Assembly: GCA_015491865.1 (NCBI GenBank)
Contig: WFVD01000015.1
Location: 1-64,000 of the forward strand
Direction: 5' to 3'
DNA: 64,000 bases
From: Gammaproteobacteria bacterium
GTDB lineage: Bacteria; Pseudomonadota; Gammaproteobacteria; SZUA-140
Part shown: positions 44,556 to 52,678 of the stretch, piece after piece
Numbering within the stretch: position 1 is the stretch's first letter
How the letters are laid out: every line of letters begins with the position of its first letter
The notes under the pieces: model-generated
What the model saw: only the letters and a program-made list of their open reading frames with translations
The model's database searches: none
What the model was told of the DNA's origin: nothing
Position numbers and translations under genes: made by a program

Positions 44556-45489
44556 CGTTGTCTCTCGTGTCACTGCCTGTTAATGATAAAAAAAGTGCTT
44601 CCAGACTCTGCTGGCCGTAAGCGATATATTCGACCTCATTTTCAGGGGCTGATAGCTTCTCTGAAATAGCCTGTATCACTGTGAATGGGTTGCTGGTCTC
44701 AACGGTAAGCGTGTGTGAGTCTGCTACCGTTAAGTGGGGAAAAGCCGGGAGCTGTCGTACTAGTTTTTCAGCATTTTGTGCGCTGAAATGGATGCGCAGT
44801 TCATTTTTCCCCTGATGGCGAAGTAGCTGGTTGATCTCATCCTGTATCAGGATCGTGCCCCGATCAATAATCGCTACACGGTTGCAGAGGTTCTGAACCT
44901 CATCCATGTAGTGCGATGTATAGATAATTGTGACCCCTTCACGATTTAGCGACTTGATGCTTTCCAGTATAAAACGACGTGTCTGTGGGTCGATGCCAAC
45001 GGTGGGTTCATCGAGAAATAACACAGCAGGCTGGTTTAATAATCCAATGGCGATATTGAGTCGCCGCTTCAGACCGCCCGAAAAATCCTGTGCTTTTTTA
45101 TTTAAATGGTGGTTAAGGGCTGTTGTGGTGACCGCATAATCAATATTCTGTGTTCGCTTCGCACCCTTCAGACCAAGTACGTCGGCAAAAAAATTAAGGT
45201 TGTCCTGCGCTGTTAGCATAGGGTATAGCGCTAAATCCTGAGGGACGACACCCGTGGTGGCACGCACCTCCTCGATGCACGCTTCCAGCTCGACTCCGTT
45301 GACTAACACCTGACCGCTCGTTTTTGGTGTGATACCAGTCAGGATTGAAAGCAGCGTGGTTTTGCCGGCTCCATTTGGGCCAAGCAGTCCAAACAAGCTA
45401 CCTTTGGGAATATTGAGGTTTACCTGGTTAAGGACGGCAAGAGGCGGTTTCCCATACTCTTTGCACAAGTCGATTGTTTGATACAGCAC
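44545..45489 (-). CDS. ABC transporter ATP-binding protein, DrrA-like
   Basis: About 314 residues from GTG 45489, chosen because GGAG lies six bases upstream; the longer frame to TTG 45516 lacks one. Walker A LLGPNGAGKTTLLSIL, signature DFSGGLKRRLNIAIG and Walker B AVLFLDEPTVGIDP are complete, with a C-terminal drug-exporter extension. Together with the permease it forms an export system, a second exit route beside the MMPL pump. Confidence 0.92.
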   Translation of the reverse strand: MLYQTIDLCKEYGKPPLAVLNQVNLNIPKGSLFGLLGPNGAGKTTLLSILTGITPKTSGQVLVNGVELEACIEEVRATTGVVPQDLALYPMLTAQDNLNFFADVLGLKGAKRTQNIDYAVTTTALNHHLNKKAQDFSGGLKRRLNIAIGLLNQPAVLFLDEPTVGIDPQTRRFILESIKSLNREGVTIIYTSHYMDEVQNLCNRVAIIDRGTILIQDEINQLLRHQGKNELRIHFSAQNAEKLVRQLPAFPHLTVADSHTLTVETSNPFTVIQAISEKLSAPENEVEYIAYGQQSLEALFLSLTGSDTRDNDAR

Positions 45490-45709
45490 TAGAACTCCGA
45501 TGAGGCTATGTGGCAACGTATTTCAGGGCACCTCCTGTCGGTAGTAGTATATTGCATTACTGCCCTCTAATGCGATGGATCTGCGATTATTGCACGCTAA
45601 TATTATGGCCAATGGGGTGTGATTCCAATGAGGCAATCGTTATCATGTCTCATTTGCTAATGAACCTCCGTTGAGGGGGGGCAATAGATAACGAGAAGAT
45701 AACCTTTGC

Positions 45710-46489
45710 ATGGATATTACGACGACAATCAATGTGCCCTCCGACGCCGCCTATTTTGAAGGGCACTTTCCAGGGAATCCTATTCTGGCTGGCGTTGCAG
45801 AGGTCGCGCTTGTACTGGAGGCGCTCGCAGAGGAGGGCGTGGCTGAGTTAACGCTACAGGGGATCACCTATATGCGTTTGCGGCAGATTGTCCTCCCTGG
45901 TGATCACCTTGAACTGGTGGCTAAAAAGGGGAATAGCGGACGGCTTCGTGTCGATTTGAAACGCAAAGGACGGCTGGTTGCCAATGGGGAATGGACGCTG
46001 GCTGCGTCGGCGGCTGGCAGTGACGAGGTGGCTACCGCTGTCGAGGAGGTTTCGTTGCTATCTGAGATCCCGCCTTTAGATGAGCTGCTGCCTCACCGTC
46101 CTCCAATGCGTTTCCTTCAATCAATAATCTCCGAGGAGCAGGGCGCTCTGGTTGCGCTTGCGGCTATTCCTGCTGATTGCCCTTTAGTTGAAGATGGCAC
46201 TGTCGCGGCGGTCGTTGGGCTGGAGGCCGCCGCCCAGGCTGCCGCGGCGTGGGAAGCATTACAGCGCTCGCGTGATGGCGGTGAAGCGGCGCCGCGTGTA
46301 GGCTACCTGGTCGCACTGCGCGAGGTCTCTTTTTTTACAGACCGAATCCCGGCTGAGCAAACATTGCGCGTTGTTGTCAGGCTGGACGCCTCGGCACCGC
46401 CACTAAGCCATTACCGGATGGCGCTGTATGCGGATCGTAAATTACTGGCGCAGGGAATGATCGCTACTTTTCTAAACGAGGGTGAGTGA
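45710..46489 (+). CDS. Fused double-hotdog 3-hydroxyacyl-ACP dehydratase
   Basis: 259 residues with two hotdog halves. Residues 1-105 resemble an ApeI-type dehydratase (FEGHFPGNPILAGVAEVALV, catalytic His19). Residues 120-255 resemble an ApeP-type one (LLPHRPPMRFLQSI with His129; VVGLEAAAQAAAAWEALQR with Glu172). In typical clusters the two are separate genes working together. Here one chain supplies both. It would form the polyene double bonds after ketoreduction. It is transcribed away from the ABC genes. Confidence 0.82.
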   Translation: MDITTTINVPSDAAYFEGHFPGNPILAGVAEVALVLEALAEEGVAELTLQGITYMRLRQIVLPGDHLELVAKKGNSGRLRVDLKRKGRLVANGEWTLAASAAGSDEVATAVEEVSLLSEIPPLDELLPHRPPMRFLQSIISEEQGALVALAAIPADCPLVEDGTVAAVVGLEAAAQAAAAWEALQRSRDGGEAAPRVGYLVALREVSFFTDRIPAEQTLRVVVRLDASAPPLSHYRMALYADRKLLAQGMIATFLNEGE

Positions 46490-46526
46490 TGATCATTCGT
46501 GCTCAACAACAACGACAGAGATAAGT

Positions 46527-47189
46527 ATGCAGCATCTTGCGTGGCTCTCCAGGGGGAGTATTGCGATCATCATCATCCTGTCGATCATGAGCGCTTTTCA
46601 TCTGATTGAGCATGAAACGCTCGGCATCATTGAGGCCCTTCTGCTATGTACGATATGGCTGGCGATGAGTGCTGAGAAACGCTCAAAGTCTACAATTTAC
46701 AAGTTCATCGCCCCACTTCTTGTGCTACTGGTGATTATTGCCGTCTGGCTCACATACCCACTACTGTTTATCTATGTGCCAGCCATCTGCATTAATCTTT
46801 TACTAGCCGGTTTTTTCTTTAGCTCCTTGCGAAAAGGGAGCGAGCCGGTGGTGACGCGTATAGCCCGCATTGAGCGCGATACGTTTGATGACAGGCTTTA
46901 TGCCTATACCCGGGGGGTTACCTGGGCATGGGGGCTATTCTTTTCCGCATTGGTAGTTGAAACCATTTTACTGATCACATTTGCCTCTGTTTCAACCTCG
47001 CTGCTATTTTTAAATTTTGGGAACTATGTTTTTATTGCGCTCTTCTTTCTGGCGGAGAATGGTTATCGGCGTATTCATCTGCGCGGATATAAGCACATGT
47101 CGGTAAGAGCCCTGGCGGCCCGCCTGTCAAGCCGCGGGATCATGAGCTTGATTCGCTATGGTGATAAGAACCAGGGGGCCGCTGATTGA
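46527..47189 (+). CDS. COG4648-like membrane protein of aryl-polyene clusters
   Basis: 220 residues from ATG 46527; the frame also opens at a GTG (46482) inside the dehydratase stop region. About six hydrophobic helices (GSIAIIIILSIMSAF, LLVLLVIIAVWLTYPLLFIY), then conserved EPVVTRIARIERDTFDDRLY and AYTRGVTWAWGLFFS, matching the COG4648 family found beside polyene KS genes. The function is unknown. Confidence 0.75.
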   Translation: MQHLAWLSRGSIAIIIILSIMSAFHLIEHETLGIIEALLLCTIWLAMSAEKRSKSTIYKFIAPLLVLLVIIAVWLTYPLLFIYVPAICINLLLAGFFFSSLRKGSEPVVTRIARIERDTFDDRLYAYTRGVTWAWGLFFSALVVETILLITFASVSTSLLFLNFGNYVFIALFFLAENGYRRIHLRGYKHMSVRALAARLSSRGIMSLIRYGDKNQGAAD

Positions 47190-47201
47190 TTGCTCTGTCT
47201 T

Positions 47202-47316
47202 TCATGGCGAGCAAAGCGTGACGACGCGGAACTCCTGCCCCTTCAGGGCTGCAATCTCGACGCAAGATGAACCGTTGAGTTAAATGATTACTTCGTCGCT
47301 TTACGCCTTGCAATGA
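47202..47316. repeat. 115-bp MITE-like element, copy B
   Basis: Same length as copy A and sharing its ordered blocks (AAAGCGTGACG, CTTCAGGGC, AGATGAACC, AGTTAA). Begins TCATGGCGAGCAAAGCGTGA and ends TTTACGCCTTGCAATGA, so the termini are inverted (TCATTGCAAGGCGTAAAGCG on the opposite strand). Noncoding, between a rightward and a leftward gene. Confidence 0.65.
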
Positions 47317-47355
47317 CGCTAAAACAGCGCTTCTCTGGCGATTTGGCCGACAATG

Positions 47356-47595
47356 TTATCTCTTTTCATTGGCAAGTTTTTCAACGAGCACAATCAGTTC
47401 GCCAATCGTCTCGATATTGATGATTGCATCATCAGGGGCGTCGAAGCCCAGTTTGGACTCAAACTCGAAAACGAGCCCAAGAAAGGAGAGTGAATCGATA
47501 TTGATCTCCTCTAATCTGGTGTCCGGTGTGATGCTTTCTGGTGGAATAGCATGGTGCTCGAGCAGATAGTCCTGAATAATCCTGAGAGAGTCCAT
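47356..47595 (-). CDS. Acyl carrier protein (third)
   Basis: 79 residues. Phosphopantetheine Ser in EINIDSLSFLGLVFEFESKL. It is a classic short ACP, divergent from the KS gene at 47937. Confidence 0.92.
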   Translation of the reverse strand: MDSLRIIQDYLLEHHAIPPESITPDTRLEEINIDSLSFLGLVFEFESKLGFDAPDDAIINIETIGELIVLVEKLANEKR

Positions 47596-47936
47596 TGTTG
47601 AGTTGTGCCTTCTGTTTTTAGAGTTAGTGGCTGGAAAGCTGCCGATATTCTAACGCTATTCAATCCGTTTTCCGAGGATTAACGCAGCTGAATAGATCGT
47701 GATAGTTTAGGGAGGTCCTAAATCCACAGAGCCTTGTACAGAACCCTGTACAGCAGGTTATTACAGCTACATTAGCAACTTTGACTGGCCGCAATCGTGC
47801 CTGATGTATTACACTTGACAGGTGAATGACGATTATTCTCCAGTGGTCGCCTCGATAGCGATATTGAATAGCCTGTTTAATGAAATGCTAAAATGGACTA
47901 GCCTGTGATGCTCTATTTTATCGGAAAGATATCGAC
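47596..47936. promoter_or_regulatory. Divergent ACP/KS promoter region with paired TGTACA
   Basis: 341 bp between the leftward ACP gene and the rightward KS gene. Two palindromic TGTACA words lie at 47735-47740 and 47747-47752, 12 bp apart start to start, a possible operator. GGAAAG precedes the KS GTG. No other feature is visible. Confidence 0.35.
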
Positions 47937-49124
47937 GTGACGCCACTCCTGCTCTCTCATTACACTGCGACTAGCGCTGTCGGCTGTGGTCTTGAAAAGA
48001 CGTTAGCGGCCCTGCACAACGGCACATCGGGGCTGGCGTTATGTGATTTTGATACGGTTGATATAGAAACCTTTGTCGGGGCAGTGGCGGGAGTGGAGGA
48101 GGAAGCGATACGCCATGACCTCCGTGATTACCACTGCCGCAATAACCAGCTTGCCCAGTTGGGGCTGCGCCAGGATAACTTTTCGGCGGCGGTCGAAGCT
48201 GCCATTGCAAGGCTCGGGCGTGACCGTATCGGTGTCTTTCTGGGAACAAGCACCTCCGGAATACTGCAGGCAGAGCTGGCGTATCGGCATCGAGACTCGA
48301 CGGGTCAACTGCCTGCTGACTTTATCTATGCAACGACTCAGAACTGTAGCTCCGTATCTGATTTTGTTCGCCACTATTTCTCGATCACCGGGCCGGCGAT
48401 GGTCATCTCGACCGCCTGCTCATCCAGTGCCAAGGTGTTCGGTTCAGCATACCGCATGATTGAAAGCGGCATGATCGACGCAGCGATAGTCGGTGGGGTC
48501 GACTCCCTGTGCCTGACAACACTCTACGGCTTTAACTCTTTAGGGCTGGTGTCGGCGGAACCCTGCAGACCTTTTGATGTTGATCGCAGCGGTATATCGA
48601 TTGGTGAGGCCGCAGCCTTTCTTCTCCTGGAGCGCGCGCCGGCTGAGCCTGCCTCTGATGACATTATGCTGCTCGGTTTTGGCGAATCAAGCGACGCTTA
48701 TCACATGTCCTCACCGCACCCTGAAGGACTTGGTGCTTCAAAGGCGATGGAGATGGCGCTGGCCTCGGCTTGCCTCGCAGCAGCTGATATCGACTATATC
48801 AATCTTCACGGCACCGCCACCCCCAGTAATGATGCCGCCGAAGGGGCGGCGACCCGGCGAGTGTTTGGCAGTTCAGTCCCTGCCAGCTCTACAAAAGGGA
48901 TAACCGGCCATACGCTTGGTGCTGCCGGTGGGCTTGAGGCGGTGATCGCAGCACTTGCAATAGCACATAATTTTATGCCGGGAGGCGTTTCCGAAATGCA
49001 GTTAGACCCCGCTATCGAGATCGATTATCTTACTCGCAACCGAGAGCAGCCTCTCACCAGAGTCGCGAGTAACTCTTTTGGGTTTGGTGGCACCAACTGC
49101 AGTCTTGTTCTTGGGCGAGCTTAG
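47937..49124 (+). CDS. Beta-ketoacyl-ACP synthase
   Basis: 395 residues, GTG start nine bases after GGAAAG. Complete triad: ISTACSSSAKVFGSAYRMIE, INLHGTATPSNDAAEG and KGITGHTLGAAGGLEAV. The end SFGFGGTNCSLVLGR is typical. It is followed 7 bp later by a chain-length-factor-like gene, and the pair is probably the polyene-elongating KS heterodimer. Confidence 0.92.
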   Translation: MTPLLLSHYTATSAVGCGLEKTLAALHNGTSGLALCDFDTVDIETFVGAVAGVEEEAIRHDLRDYHCRNNQLAQLGLRQDNFSAAVEAAIARLGRDRIGVFLGTSTSGILQAELAYRHRDSTGQLPADFIYATTQNCSSVSDFVRHYFSITGPAMVISTACSSSAKVFGSAYRMIESGMIDAAIVGGVDSLCLTTLYGFNSLGLVSAEPCRPFDVDRSGISIGEAAAFLLLERAPAEPASDDIMLLGFGESSDAYHMSSPHPEGLGASKAMEMALASACLAAADIDYINLHGTATPSNDAAEGAATRRVFGSSVPASSTKGITGHTLGAAGGLEAVIAALAIAHNFMPGGVSEMQLDPAIEIDYLTRNREQPLTRVASNSFGFGGTNCSLVLGRA

Positions 49125-49131
49125 GTACGGT

Positions 49132-49932
49132 ATGCAAAAATTACTGGCCTACATTGAGGGGATTGGTGCGATCGGCCCTGGTATTAATAACTGGAAAGAG
49201 GGGCAAGCGGTTCTTTGTGGTGATGTGGAATATCATCCACAGAAAACCGTTTATCCAGCGGTTAGTGCCCTGCCGCCAACTGAGCGGCGGCGTACCGGGA
49301 AGGTGGTTAAACTTGCCCTCTCTGTCGGGCTGGAGGCGGTGGCAGATGCCGGGCAGACGGCCAATGATCTACCTGCGATCTTCGCATCTTCCGGCGGCGA
49401 CACCTATAACTGCCACGCTATATTTGAGACGCTGGCATCTGATGACCGCAGCATCTCACCGACACGTTTCCATAACTCTGTTGCCAATGCGCCGGCGGGT
49501 TACTGGGGTATTGCGACGGGTTCTATGGCACCATCAACAGTCGTTTGTGACTTTGATGCCAGTTTTGGTGCCGGCCTACTGGAATCACTGGCTCAGGTGG
49601 CTGTGGATAACCGGCGCTGCGTCTACATCTCATATGATATCGACTACCCGGAGCCGCTGAATAGCGCGCGTACAATCAGTGACGGTTTTGGCGTCGGTTT
49701 TGTGCTGGCACCACAACAGAGTGCATCCAGTTTGTATGCGCTGGAACTGACGTTGACACAGGAGAAGGCCAGCAGTTGCACCAGTCAGATACTGGAAGCC
49801 CTTCGTCTGGGAAGCCCTGCGGCACGTGTTTTGCCGATGCTTCAGGTGGTGGCAGGCAATGAAACCGCACGAGTGGTGCTCGACTATCTGGATACCTCAC
49901 GAATATCACTCACCTTGACGCCGTGCCGTTAG
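49132..49932 (+). CDS. Beta-ketoacyl synthase chain-length-factor-like protein
   Basis: 266 residues from ATG 49132, 7 bp after the KS stop; an earlier in-frame ATG inside the KS gene is unlikely. It matches the N-terminal ketosynthase-like domain of CLF proteins: YIEGIGAIGPGINNWKEGQA, FASSGGDTYNCHAIFETLAS, ISPTRFHNSVANAPAGYWGI. The catalytic Cys position reads VVCDFDASFGAGLLES, not a KS nucleophile motif. It is the ApeC-like partner of the preceding KS. Confidence 0.85.
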   Translation: MQKLLAYIEGIGAIGPGINNWKEGQAVLCGDVEYHPQKTVYPAVSALPPTERRRTGKVVKLALSVGLEAVADAGQTANDLPAIFASSGGDTYNCHAIFETLASDDRSISPTRFHNSVANAPAGYWGIATGSMAPSTVVCDFDASFGAGLLESLAQVAVDNRRCVYISYDIDYPEPLNSARTISDGFGVGFVLAPQQSASSLYALELTLTQEKASSCTSQILEALRLGSPAARVLPMLQVVAGNETARVVLDYLDTSRISLTLTPCR

Positions 49933-49945
49933 CAACAGGTTGTTC

Positions 49946-51238
49946 ATGAATTCCCCAGCGGCCATCAGCGCTGTTCATAATCTGGAAAACGTGCTGTTTT
50001 TCACACTACTACAGATAGCGATCATCATTGTCATCGCCCGTCTCGCGGGTAATCTTGCGCGACGTATTGGGCAGCCGCGAGCGGTGGGAGAAATCATTGC
50101 AGGCCTGCTGCTGGGACCATCACTACTGGGTTCGCTTGCGCCAGAGACCTTTCAGTTGATCTTTCACTCGGTCGATGCGATGCCACTGACCGTGATGAGT
50201 CAAATTGGCCTCATCCTGTTAATGTTTCAGGTCGGCATGGACTTCGACTTTTCACATCTGACTGAGCAGCGTAACCGAGTGGCCGTGCTGGCGGTTTCAG
50301 TGGCAGGCATCACCGTACCTTTTGTGCTTGGCTTCATATTTGGCCAGTTAAGTGCGCAGAGTCTAGCGCCAGAAATTAACCCGCTGACCTATTCGCTGTT
50401 TATTGCGACCGCATTTTCGATCACAGCAGTGCCCATATTAGGGCGCATCATGAATGAGTTTGGGCTGAATCGCACCCAGCTAGGGGCGATCACCATCTCA
50501 TCAGCAGCAATTAATGATGTGGTTGGCTGGACGTTGCTCGCGGCTATTTCAACGGTAGTGATGGCCAATTTCTCACTGCTTGGGATTGCCCAGCAGGTAG
50601 GCGCCATTCTGCTTTATCTCTTCTGTTGCTGGCTGATTGTCAAAATGCTTAAACGACACCTGATTAGCCGTTATGATCTTAGCCGTGGATTACCACGCGA
50701 CCTGATGGCGATCCTCCTTATCATGGTATTTGTTTCCGCGATGGTCACCAATCAGATTGGCATTTTTGCCATCTTTGGTGGTTTTGTGATGGGGGTGTTA
50801 TTTCATTCAAATACAGATCTGGTAGCGGCCTGGAAGGAAAAAGTTTCCGATTTAGTCATGGTCTTTTTTTTGCCGATTTTCTTCACTTACTCAGGTTTAC
50901 GGACCGATATTTTAGGATTAGATAGCTGGGAGCTGTGGATCTGGTGCGGTGCGGCGCTTATCCTTGCAACCGTTGGGAAGTTTGGCGGCTGCTATTGGGG
51001 CGGACGTTTCGCCGGATTAAACCGGTATGAGGCGCGCAGCATCGCGATCATGATGAACACACGCGCCCTGATGGGGCTGATCGTCCTTAATGTTGGGCAT
51101 GACCTTGGGGTAATCTCCCAGAATGTCTTTACCATGATGGTGTTGATGGCGATCTTTACCACTATCATTACTGCCCCATGTCTACGCCTGTGGCTGCCGC
51201 GAACAGGGCATGTTATTCCACAGGGCCGCGACGGCTAG
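49946..51238 (+). CDS. Cation:proton antiporter, CPA2 family
   Basis: About 430 residues from ATG 49946, 13 bp after the CLF-like stop. Roughly 12 hydrophobic helices with RIGQPRAVGEIIAGLLLGPS near the N-terminus, ATAFSITAVPILGRIMNEFG and the paired ISSAAINDVVGWTLLA in the transport core. It exchanges cations (probably Na+ or K+) for protons. No regulatory TrkA-N domain follows. It closes the island. Confidence 0.9.
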   Translation: MNSPAAISAVHNLENVLFFTLLQIAIIIVIARLAGNLARRIGQPRAVGEIIAGLLLGPSLLGSLAPETFQLIFHSVDAMPLTVMSQIGLILLMFQVGMDFDFSHLTEQRNRVAVLAVSVAGITVPFVLGFIFGQLSAQSLAPEINPLTYSLFIATAFSITAVPILGRIMNEFGLNRTQLGAITISSAAINDVVGWTLLAAISTVVMANFSLLGIAQQVGAILLYLFCCWLIVKMLKRHLISRYDLSRGLPRDLMAILLIMVFVSAMVTNQIGIFAIFGGFVMGVLFHSNTDLVAAWKEKVSDLVMVFFLPIFFTYSGLRTDILGLDSWELWIWCGAALILATVGKFGGCYWGGRFAGLNRYEARSIAIMMNTRALMGLIVLNVGHDLGVISQNVFTMMVLMAIFTTIITAPCLRLWLPRTGHVIPQGRDG

Positions 51239-51680
51239 GGGGTATGAATAGCACGGGTTTGCCGCTTTCTTTCTAGTCAGAGTGATTGTTGCCATGTATA
51301 CTGCGCCTGACTTTATTGATCGAAACAGGATGACTCTGCTCATTGCTGTTTAACTTCAGGATTTATAAAGAGATTCAGAAGCGACAGTGGTAATATCTGA
51401 TGCGCCTGATTTAGCGCCGATGCTGTTTCTGGCTCCACTTGCCCAGGTGGTGAAATTGGTAGACACAAGGGACTTAAAATCCCTCGGCTTCACGGCCGTG
51501 CCGGTTCGATTCCGGCCCTGGGCACCATCTTATTTTCCGTTTTATCCGATGATAAAAAACGATCCTCCCGCTCTAGAATTACGACATGACATCCGTTTCT
51601 GTTGTGCCATAATCGTCACCGCACGCAGGGCATACAGGCGTTCAAGAGCCGCCCTGTGATCTAGTAACGATGGATTTAAC
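51239..51680. other. Intergenic region carrying tRNA-Leu(UAA)
   Basis: 440 bp between the antiporter and the next gene, containing only the tRNA at 51441-51527. Upstream of the tRNA is AT-rich sequence with TTTATAAAG near 51362, but no convincing promoter pair. No other gene is visible. Confidence 0.4.
51441..51527 (+). tRNA. tRNA-Leu(UAA)
   Basis: 87-nt class II tRNA: acceptor GCCCAGG...CCTGGGC with encoded CCA, anticodon stem-loop AGGGA-CTTAAAA-TCCCT (anticodon TAA), long variable arm CGGCTTCACGGCCG and T-loop GGTTCGATTCC. It corresponds to E. coli leuZ, which there directly follows cysT. Confidence 0.97.
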
Positions 51681-52166
51681 ATGACGATAATAAGAGTACT
51701 CGGTGGCATTAGCTGCCTATCATCACTGCTTTTCTCAATGTCGCTACAGGCGGCGGATATCAATTTCTTTTTTTGCAAAAAAGGGCTAAAGAGCGCATCG
51801 GAAGAGGCCTATGTGGTCGATTATGATAATAAATATATCTATCAGGTGGAGTATCGACCGCCACTGGATGCGGTGAAGGTGACGCGCTTTAGATTGCTAG
51901 AGATCCTCGAGCACAATATTCGCGGTGTGATCGATGAGGAGTATAGTGGCGACTACCTGACAGGAGGTGGGGGGTTTAAACCACTACCTAAAAACCGTCT
52001 TCGCAAGATGGTCTCCCTGGACATGACCAAAGGCGTTTTAATGAAACTCTATTCTGGGGGCGGCGACAAATTTGGTGCCTGCCAGGTCTCGACGGTTGAG
52101 CCACTGGATGTTGAATCCCTTCTGAAAGAGCAAGGGTTAACCATTAAAAACAATGTGATCAACTAG
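51681..52166 (+). CDS. Secreted hypothetical protein
   Basis: 161 residues with a Sec signal peptide (residues 1-25, ending SLQAADI). After it come two cysteines (FFFCKKGL, GACQVSTV) that could pair in the periplasm, and a glycine-rich loop YLTGGGGFKPLPKNR. No domain is recognised. The ATG lies 3 bp after an in-frame-looking TTTAAC; no strong Shine-Dalgarno. Confidence 0.6.
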   Translation: MTIIRVLGGISCLSSLLFSMSLQAADINFFFCKKGLKSASEEAYVVDYDNKYIYQVEYRPPLDAVKVTRFRLLEILEHNIRGVIDEEYSGDYLTGGGGFKPLPKNRLRKMVSLDMTKGVLMKLYSGGGDKFGACQVSTVEPLDVESLLKEQGLTIKNNVIN

Positions 52167-52200
52167 TCCGGATGATTCATGAGTCATCCAGGCTAAGAGA

Positions 52201-52575
52201 CTACCGCCGACTCGGGCGGCTGTCAGCGGTGCGCGCTTTACCGGGCAGGCGTCTGGCTGGCCCCTTTTTGTGAGATTTACTCTTTTTTGCCACCGCTTTT
52301 GCTTTGCGATAGATGACAATGACCGCCCCGATTTCCTGAATAAGATGCCCCCCTGTTTCCGTACAGATTTTCTCTCTGACTTGAATACGAGCCGCTTTGT
52401 CACCACAACTAAGTTTGATTTTGAGTAACTCATGGTGCTCAAGTGATAGCTCGATTTCGCTGAGCACGGCGGCCGTTAAACCCGCACCGCCCACCGTTAC
52501 TACCGGTTTGAGTGCATGAGCAAGTGAGCGCAGCTTACGTTTCTGTTGTTGATGAATTATCGCTTCAGCAGCCAT
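52201..52575 (-). CDS. yhbY: YhbY/CRM-domain RNA-binding protein
   Basis: 124 residues. The CRM domain is complete: RSLAHALKPVVTVGGAGLTA, EIELSLEHHELLKIKLSCGD and GGHLIQEIGAVIVIYRK with the conserved GxxG loop (GGAG). It binds pre-50S subunits. A basic tail (KSHKKGPARRLPGKAR) follows. Divergent from rlmE, the conserved gammaproteobacterial arrangement. Confidence 0.95.
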   Translation of the reverse strand: MAAEAIIHQQQKRKLRSLAHALKPVVTVGGAGLTAAVLSEIELSLEHHELLKIKLSCGDKAARIQVREKICTETGGHLIQEIGAVIVIYRKAKAVAKKSKSHKKGPARRLPGKARTADSRPSRR

Positions 52576-52678
52576 CTCTGTTTCCTGGTTCAGTCGTCAA
52601 AAATAGCCGCATAGTATACTGGTATACTCTGCCGGGTAGCCAGGAATTAACAGATGATGGTCGAAACAGAAGCGTGGC

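Noticed and set aside
51387-51659. Open frame spanning tRNA-Leu(UAA)
   Set aside because: It translates the tRNA and intergenic sequence; no Shine-Dalgarno or protein-like composition.
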